64,000 nucleotides of DNA from Icerya purchasi (taxonomy: Eukaryota; Arthropoda; Insecta; Hemiptera; Monophlebidae), in assembly GCA_039619475.1 (NCBI GenBank), contig CM077115.1, positions 448,807,292-448,871,291 on the forward strand, in the 5' to 3' direction. Positions 56,796-64,000 of this stretch are shown here, one piece after another (position 1 is the stretch's first letter; each line of letters begins with the position of its first letter). The position numbers and the translations under genes are program-made. Under the pieces are notes generated by a model. It was not told the origin of the DNA, made no database searches, and worked only from the letters and a program-made list of their open reading frames with translations.

Positions 56796-58799
56796 TTAAT
56801 ATATACATATATTGATTCCGCATTAGTTCACATTTAGATTTCTTAATTGATCTCAAAAATATCTGTAAAAGATAAGAAACGCCATCGAATTACAATAACA
56901 AGAGTGGTGCGAGCGTACATTTGCTTGACGAACAAAACAGTAGCAACTCTATTTAAAGTTTAATAGTACTATTGTTAGCGAACCGATCTTTTCGCGACGC
57001 AACGGTAATTATTCATCAGAGAATGGATGGTAATATATTCTCGAAGAGAGAAAAATAAGGCGTAAAAAACTCGTAACGACCGACTCTACATGTAACGCAC
57101 ATTGTGTTATCGTCTCCATGTTGTGAAAAGTATACAGCTGATGTGACACATTGTTTAAATAAAAATGGTTCCTTTTCAAGAGAAATTAAATTAGATATTT
57201 CTTGTAACTACGACACCAGTGTGTACAGCGGCAATAAGCGAAAAATTCGATTGGTTTTACCTGGAATTTAGACATTATTGCGGTACTGTGAAAAAATTTA
57301 AAAAAACGTAAATTTTCGAACGGTAAAAGAAATCACCTCCGGGATCAGCAGCAGCTCCGAAGCGTCATGAAGTTGCCCATAGTGTTGAAAACCAAGCGCA
57401 TAAATTAACAAAGTTCTACTCCGACAGCACAACAGAGCTATTATGCAAATGTGAGCAGCCTCAAAATTAGCACAACAAGCAAGTAAGAAAAGCTAAAATC
57501 AATTATTATTACTCAGGCTTATTTTGGCCTGTTGTTAAGCGGCATAACAAGAGAACAGTACACACACACAAAAAAAAAAAAAAAAAAAGAAAAAAACAAA
57601 AAAAAAACAAACATGTTTATATAAACATAGTGAAATAACTGCAGTCAGTGGCAATGAGAAATATATTTCTGAACGTTTCGATGAACATTTCCGCGACAGT
57701 GTATCCAAAAAAATAGCTCATAGTTTCGCCGTGTTTGAAAATGATATTAGGAACGTACACACTTAGAACGAAATAATAATCCTTCTCCGTATTCACTGGG
57801 TTTTCTGTCAGCGACACAAAAACAAAAGCAATATTATCCTTGTACGATAAAAGATTGCTTCTTCTTGATGCAGATGGATTCTATTCATTACTCTCAGAAA
57901 AAAGTACATAAAATTTCTTCGCTGATTCTTTAACGTACACATTTGTTCGTCGAATTTGTGTGACAAGAAGTGCTTTTCCGGATATTGTCAAACTTGGTCG
58001 CATAGCGCACACAGGTCTGGAGGGAAAACTGATTTATCAAATTATCGACCAATACGGATTTTATCAACACAATACCAAAAATTTTTTTAAAGAAGAAATG
58101 TATGTAGGAAAGTGTACTCTTTGTTAATGTGTGAATCCATGCGTATAATTTCGATGAGTATATATATGTATGTTCAAACATATGACTATATTTAAATATA
58201 TAAATTGTACAATTAGTAGTATAAAACACTATCTGCTGACACACAATACATGCGCGCGTTATTATTATTGCTCCTAATATTCTGTCAATTTCTAGAAATT
58301 ATTTATTATTATTATATTATTCTTTTATTATTATTATTATTATTAATAATAATAATAATAATACTATTATGAAATAAATAAATACGTACTCTTATTAAGA
58401 TTTTATCAATATTCTGATTATTTTATGATCCATATTATCACTGAGAGATTGAGCGTGTTATCGAATTATAGGGGTATGTATATATTGCGTTACGTAGTTC
58501 TTATGGGTATAATCTAATGAAATACTCGTAGTTTAATAGGAACTATATAAAAATATAATACCTTACGTAAACACGAGCCAATTCATTCTAAGTTAAATTC
58601 TTTGATGCTACATAGACACTCGATTGATGCATAAATTTTAAGATCCTTCTGCTACTTGTGCAACTTGCGCATGTACAAGCTATGTATACTGTATATCACA
58701 CATTGTACTTTACTTTTTAAATAAACTGATTCGATTTGATTTATTATTATCTTATTAAATTAAAAATACACGTTTAAGTTACATATATAGGTACAGCCG
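56796..58799. other. Segment without recognised gene
   Basis: An A-run at 57570-57610 and an (ATT)n/(AAT)n palindrome at 58317-58365. No recognised coding motif. Confidence 0.4.
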
Positions 58800-59105
58800 T
58801 ACCCAACTTGAAGGAATCTTCTCTTTATTTATTTAACTCGAGTGTCTTCTCCCATTGTACGTTTTTGTACTTTTAAAAGCTTTAAAATAATGCTTCATAC
58901 TAATCTACTCATCATCATCAGTGTCATTAAAACCCATAGGACGTCGTGATCATCATCTATTACCTCATGAATTAATAATAATCATAACGTCATACAGATG
59001 ACAATGGAGTAGATGAGTATGGCGCACTTCAAGGCTTTTATGGTTACGGAAGTGTAATAAGTTGTTTAAGTTAATAAATAACGAAGATATTCCTTCAAGC
59101 AGGTA
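58800..59105. mobile_element. ~306-bp palindromic element
   Basis: Left end TACCCAACTTGAAGGAATCT matches the right end read on the minus strand, TACCTGCTTGAAGGAATATC. Further inside, TTATTTATTTAACT pairs with TTATTTATTAACTT, AATCTACTCATC with CATCTACTCCA on the other strand, and the centre around 58970 (CCTCATGAATTAATAATAAT) is the turn. Imperfect over its whole length. No coding sequence. Confidence 0.7.
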
Positions 59106-60369
59106 TATTATGACTGTTTCTACATGTCACTTAAATATAATTTTAATTTAGTAGTAGTAGAATATTAATAAATTGGCGTTGAAGACGTTTTTTAAACTAT
59201 AACCTTAAAATAATTCCTACATGTCTCTTCTCATCGGAACCAGACATACATATATAGAAGAAAAACTAAAAGGGGATGTATAATAAACACAGATAAAAGA
59301 AACTAACCGAAAAATAAAAAGGGGACGTAAATGATAAAAATAACAACTATAGAAAACCCCTTATTACAAAGGTGCGCATGAAAGAAAATAAAATAACTCA
59401 AAAATGTCTTCTAATTTAAAGAAAATAAAACTGAATAAACAAACGAAGGAACCGGAGAAATCTGCACGGTGCTGCCAGTTGCGTAAAGGTTGGCCAAAGG
59501 ATTTATATCCCTGAGCGCGCTGTTCTAATTTGCACCAGGTTATATATATAACACATCTTCATACAAAAAATATTTCTTGATACTCGCATTTCCCGGAAGA
59601 AAAAAAAAAGGGAAAACTGCATATTTCTCGTTGGATCTTAATTTGTTAAAAAATTTGCTGTATTACTGTTGACGGTCACCCCGTCGAATGACACAACTCA
59701 GCATCTTTCGGAAATAAACACTTACTCAAAATCTTAAGAATTTTTAAACGATACTTTTTTCCGTTCAGGTCGATTAAAAATAAAGTCGAGAATTACAAAT
59801 GAATTATAAAAGCTCGATTCTATTTTATATCTATTATAATATTGTCCAGGATGGAATATCATTTAAGCTAGTAATCTGTGGCATGCCGGTACATGAACGT
59901 TGAATCACTGTTGAATATTTGTTACTGGTAAAAAAAAAAAAAAAAAAAATATTGATTATAGAAAAACTAAAAGTAACGAAATCAAAAATTTTAAAGAACT
60001 CTACACACTATCACAAATGAATAAACGAAACATTTTCCGCGGGAAGGGGGGCTATAAAATTATCTGAGGCATAATAATACGGTGAGGGGAGAACACATTA
60101 ATAGTGCAATCATTAAACTAGAGCTCTTCGTATACATGTGTATTTCATAACGCAGGCCCGATTTGTACAACATATTATCGAAGGAACACAAAGTTCAGTC
60201 ACCTAAAGCAATAACTAAATTTTCCTCGAGACTAGAATTCGACTTAATTTTATGCGCTAAAATTCTAGCTAGATAATTAAATAAACCGCGCAAACAAACA
60301 TACGAAAAAGGATATAAATAAAAATATAGGAATTAACATCATAATAAAATGCTACTAACATCAGGTCAC
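59106..60369. other. Segment without recognised gene
   Basis: An A-run at 59932-59949. No recognised motif. Confidence 0.4.
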
Positions 60370-62062
60370 ATATCACTGCTTCATAAACAAACCTTAAAAT
60401 TTTCTAGTCTCCTTAGAACTATTGGCAACACTTCTTGGAATTCGGATCTAGTAATTGTTAAATTTTTCGAACCTTAATTATTTCCCGTCTGAACTATGAT
60501 GGTTCTCTATGTTTTACGGTGTAGCCTCACAATCCGATCTGTCTAAACTTGACATTACACAAAATTCCCGTGTGCCCATCGTCACCGGAAATGCGAGGTA
60601 TTTTTCGACAGCATACCTCGCTAGATCGAGAATAGAGCACCGCTCCCAAATACTTAAAAGAAGGAAAGTTCTTGCCGATGGATATTTGCTGAAATACTGT
60701 AACCGCCGATGGTTCTTCTTTATTTATTACAACCGCTTAAACATATCAGCATCTAACGTAAATTTGTTTCGCCTAAATTAGCAAAAAGAATCTCGATCCT
60801 TCATAAATACAGCCCGGCGCTGATCCCTCTATTTGTCTAAGACGTTGTTTCTATTAGTATAAGGATACATATTGGCACTAAGTTCCCGTTAAAAATTGAA
60901 AGATACAAATCTATCGATGTCTGAAGGTTCAATAATTTTATTAATAATAAAAGTGTTTACGGATGGTACCAAGTTCACAGGGGTGGTCCCCCGATCGGTT
61001 CAGCTTTCATTTTACCTAATACCGTAGGTTAAAATTTCAAACTCCCTTCCCGGAGGCGTCTGAGCGGTACCAGCTGTCGAAAAGCCCTTGATTTCATTAT
61101 GAATATTCTGAATACGGTCCTCCCCTCTGTATTCATTAACTGCTACATCTCATTTTTATATTCCGTAGATTCTCCTTTATCGGTCTTCAAAGAAAGCAAT
61201 ACTTTTCTCTCGAGGTACGACAATTTGGTAGTTTGCATTATGTAAAGTAATCGCGAACTCTTTTGCGTAATAATTTATATACTTTTCGGTTGAAATTGCT
61301 GATTATTTCATCTACTGGAACCTTTTTCAGAGCCGCTGCTAAATTCAAAAACCTCTTTATTAACTAGTTTGATCACATTCTCATCTACATTTTCATCAGA
61401 TTTACTATGGTTAGGTATGCAGTGTTCCTGTTTCGCTCGAGTGACTATCAGTAAAACCTTTGATTCCATTATCGCTAATAATAAATTCACAATTTTCTCC
61501 GATAGCCCCTACTTCGACCGCATTAAAATATTCCTTTTTTCTTTTTTTTTTTGGTTATAAATGTTACCCCCCCCCGTTTGTTTACGACATCAAGACTAAA
61601 TATCTTCAAATTCTTCAAAGAAATGTCGGATTAAACTTTTGTTACATGTCCAGTCATCGCCGGTTTGGGCTAAATGATAACAGCGCTGATATCAGATAGA
61701 ATTATGTTCCCTTTTATTCTTTCCGCAGTCTTGTGTCAGAGCATTCATACGGATTGGATAACTTTCAGGATACTGATAGACATTACGATATTATTCAATC
61801 TGATCTGCCTCCGTTTTCTTAGTGTTTTAATATTCCATCGTTCATTCCCGATCGGCCTCCTGTTCATAAAAAAATTGTCGTGCGAATTCTTCCCTTCGGT
61901 TAGTGTTCACTATGTTTACTTTGTTCTAGCCGTAGTGCATTTTTTGCCATGGGGTTCTGGCTTTATAACAGATAATAATTTATTCGTAAAATAATCACCA
62001 AAGTATGATGTGGATGGACGAGACAGTCCGGACCGTTAAAAAAAAAAAAAAAAAAAAAATGC
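60370..62062 (+). mobile_element. LINE with RT end, RNase H and 3' tail
   Basis: LLRTIGNTSWNSDLVIVKFF near 60405-60470 is the last part of RT, then ASQSDLSKLDITQNS (60525-60570), LARSRIEHRSQILKRRKVLA (60620-60680) and LLKYCN. RNase H begins with KVFTDGTKFTGVVPRSV (60950-61000; first aspartate) and ends with DIKTKYLQILQRN and FCYMSSHRRFGLNDNSADI (61590-61690; histidine and final aspartate region, the usual VPSHRGI altered). Between them 61010-61440 is poorly matched. The 3' UTR ends GATGGACGAGACAGTCCGG and an A-tail at 62038-62060. It is diverged from the 47 kb copy. Many frameshifts. Confidence 0.75.
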
Positions 62063-62611
62063 ACTAAGCAAATAACGCTCTTGCTGACGAAAATTAAATT
62101 TAACGAGATAAAAATGTTTACTATAATAAAAGATGTACACACACCCACACGCACCAGGCCCCTACGTAACATTTTAAGCCGAGGGCCATTTTCAAATTTT
62201 TGTAAAATTTTGACCATTGATGAATTCGGAAAAAGAAAACTCTCTAATTAAAATTCATTAAAAATTTTTAGAGCGTCGTAGAAGACACACCTCAGAAAAC
62301 GAGATATGGAAAAACCAGTAATGTCACGATTAAAAAAGTAAACATTATTTTCTCGTTCAGAAAAAATACGTTACGCAGTGTTACACCTGGTGTTATCTAT
62401 AAATTCTGTCTAGAACGATCATCTAACAAGTCAACAAGGAAATTCAAAACACACCTCAGTATAGCATGACCGAAAAAAAAAAAAAAAAAAAAAAGGCATT
62501 GCACAAAATTAATTATGTTTAAACTAATTCACGAATATTTTAAAAACGTCTCATTTTCAGGAATCACTTTTTAATAAAACTATTAATATTCTGCGAAACG
62601 GTATTTTGTAA

Positions 62612-62642
<31 letters not shown>

Positions 62643-62905
62643 GTCCAAAAATGCTTCATTTACTTTTCATAACTTTTGGGCTTTCAAAAAAAATTCATCT
62701 TTTTGTCTATTTCATAATTTTCCGCGCGGTCATCGAGAAATATCCGGGGAATAACAATAAATAAAATTCTCGGTAGATTCCAGCTTAAGCAAAATCTTAA
62801 CAACAGCGTGTGCGATACAATATTACGAAAATACATGGAAAACAAATTAACGAGTAACGAAAGGAAGAAAACGCTTTTTCCGTAACAACGGAAAATACTC
62901 TAGAG
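62063..62905. other. Segment without recognised gene
   Basis: A-run at 62474-62494 and a T-run at 62615-62640. The last eight bases, CTCTAGAG (62898-62905), are a candidate hAT target copy. Confidence 0.4.
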
Positions 62906-64000
62906 CAGAGTTCGCCAACCTTTTTTTCATCGAGCCTCCCTAAATTATAAATAACATTTTTATGCCTCCCTTAATTTTTTCATTAAAAAACAAAAAAAAA
63001 CGCACATTGTTTTAATGACATTTATTTTAATTTTAATTCTAAGTTGTAGAAAATAAACTTTAACCAAATGTAAAACGTTTTTATCGGAATAATTTATTGT
63101 AATTAAAGTACTAATGAGATAATACTTGAGCTTGCATGTTCTGCACCAGTTGGTTGATTCTAGGTTCAGTTTCTACCGGAGCTATCGTCAGAGGTCGCTA
63201 TCAATGGCGCGAGACAATTTCGCTGCTTAGTTTTAATTAAAACCAAAGCTGAAACCCCTGTCTCACATAAGTGTAAGTCGAAGAAAAAGGAACAATTATT
63301 CATTCTCAAAGCAAGAGAGGCAATTTTCGAATTAGCAAGGGAAATCGTTTGATCCAAAATTTCTCCAATGTCAAGAGATGAAAGTCATCTTTCGTTGTCG
63401 AATCAAAATTCTTTCTGAACTTGTTCTGATAATTATAAGACATCAACAACAAATGAGTTTCTGGTCATGTGACATATTGGTGACTCTGAATTAATGTCTC
63501 GATATAGTATCGGTGAAATTCGTTTTCCAGCGCTTGCAAATGAGTTTATATTTCAATTTTGAAATCTTCGTCCGGTTTTTTATTTTTAATTGCTTCGAAT
63601 AGTCGAGAAAAAGATATTATTACATTTTCAGCAGATACCCCTTTTGATTCCAAAGTTGAAGCTTAGATATGAACCCTTGAATATGATCATAGTTACTTAT
63701 TAGAATGCCGTTTCTGCCTTGAAGCTTCAAGTTTAGCTGATTGAAGGCATCAAATATATCAGTTAAATAGGTCAACCTTCATTGAAATTATTCATTGTTA
63801 AATATTTGCAAAAAATCTCCTTTTTTTTCTTTGAACTCAAGAAAGAGGATGACCTCTTCTTTCAATTCATAAAGGCGAGCCAACATATTGCCCTTAAACA
63901 ACCAGCCTACTTCTGTGTGAAATAGAAGGACCCTGTGATCAGAATCAAGATCCTTGCAAAGTAAACTAAATAATCAACTGTTCAAAGCGCTACTCTTGAT
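62906..64000 (-). mobile_element. hAT transposon (ZBED5/SCAND3-like), 3' part
   Basis: The terminus CAGAGTTCGCCAACC (plus strand from 62906) has the form of a hAT end (CAG..GTTCNCCAACC), and the adjoining octamer CTCTAGAG fits the hAT target preference nTnnnnAn. The transposase is read toward it on the minus strand. The element continues beyond 64000, so the other end cannot be compared. Confidence 0.75.
63100..64000 (-). pseudogene. hAT transposase (ZBED5-like), C-terminal part, broken
   Basis: Minus-strand translation across frames gives VLLFHTEVGWLFKGNMLARL, then YELKEEVILFLEFKEKKGDF (63930-63810), the HTEVRWLSRG-type block; LTYLTDIFDAFNQLNLKLQG and RNGIL (63775-63700); HIQGFISKLQLWNQK (63690-63640); and near the end DLHLCETGVSALVLIKTKQR (63270-63210), the hAT dimerisation block (yLCE.gFSal..iKtKqRN). 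Order matches vertebrate and insect ZBED5/FAM200/SCAND3-like transposases. Several stops and shifts, so inactive. The N-terminal BED finger and first catalytic residue lie outside the window. Confidence 0.85.

Noticed and set aside
61308..61490. Acidic 60-codon minus-strand frame inside the 60-62 kb LINE
   Set aside because: Weakly suggestive composition only. It lies antisense to the poorly matched middle of a LINE, and no motif or extension supports an inserted gene.
1..64000. CRISPR arrays, operons, bacterial promoters
   Set aside because: The window is clearly eukaryotic; no spaced identical short repeats of the CRISPR type were seen.

Overview
This window looks like a slice of an AT-rich arthropod genome, most likely an insect. 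The evidence is eukaryotic mobile DNA throughout: several non-LTR retrotransposon (LINE) families, Tc1/mariner, pogo and hAT transposases, a Penelope-like element with a GIY-YIG domain, a tRNA-derived SINE and many (TA)n, (TAA)n and poly-A tracts. I found no host gene I could support: no long open frame, no recognisable exon chain, no functional tRNA, rRNA or CRISPR array. Every protein signal I recognise belongs to a transposable element, and almost all are broken by frameshifts, stops or truncation.

Layout. 1-0.5 kb: LINE 3' end. 3.5-7.7 kb: a run of LINE fragments, including a degenerate CR1/L2-like reverse transcriptase at 4.5-6.4 kb. 7.76-14.88 kb: a 7.1 kb structure bounded by two nearly identical inverted arms of about 780 bp, holding a Penelope-like remnant and a degenerate ZMYM1-like hAT. 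18.0-19.2 kb: pogo/Tigger transposase pseudogene (minus). 21.8-23.2 kb: LINE tail, then a SINE. 25.0 kb: first copy of a TA-associated MITE seen again at 51.9, 53.6 and 56.5 kb. 28-30.4 kb: two LINE 3' ends. 31.4 kb: a non-autonomous hAT with perfect 8-bp target duplication. 34.5-35.6 kb: a SINE split by a LINE. 36.3-37.5 kb: mariner-like and LINE fragments. 39.7-42.5 kb: a mariner with both ends, split by a LINE bounded by a perfect 12-bp target duplication. 43.6-45.7 kb: a MITE, a 440-bp palindrome and an insect-type interspersed repeat. 47.2-53.3 kb: LINE, Tc1, RTE-like and mariner fragments. 58.8 kb: another palindromic element. 60.4-62.06 kb: a 1.7 kb LINE. 62.9-64.0 kb: 3' end of a ZBED-like hAT running off the window.

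The elements do not work together as a pathway; they record insertion on insertion. Order can be read where one element cuts another (LINE into mariner, LINE into SINE). The most unusual structures are the 7.1 kb inverted-arm unit, whose arms are far better preserved than its contents, the mariner sitting exactly between two copies of an ~88-bp direct repeat, and the TA-microsatellite-nested MITE family.
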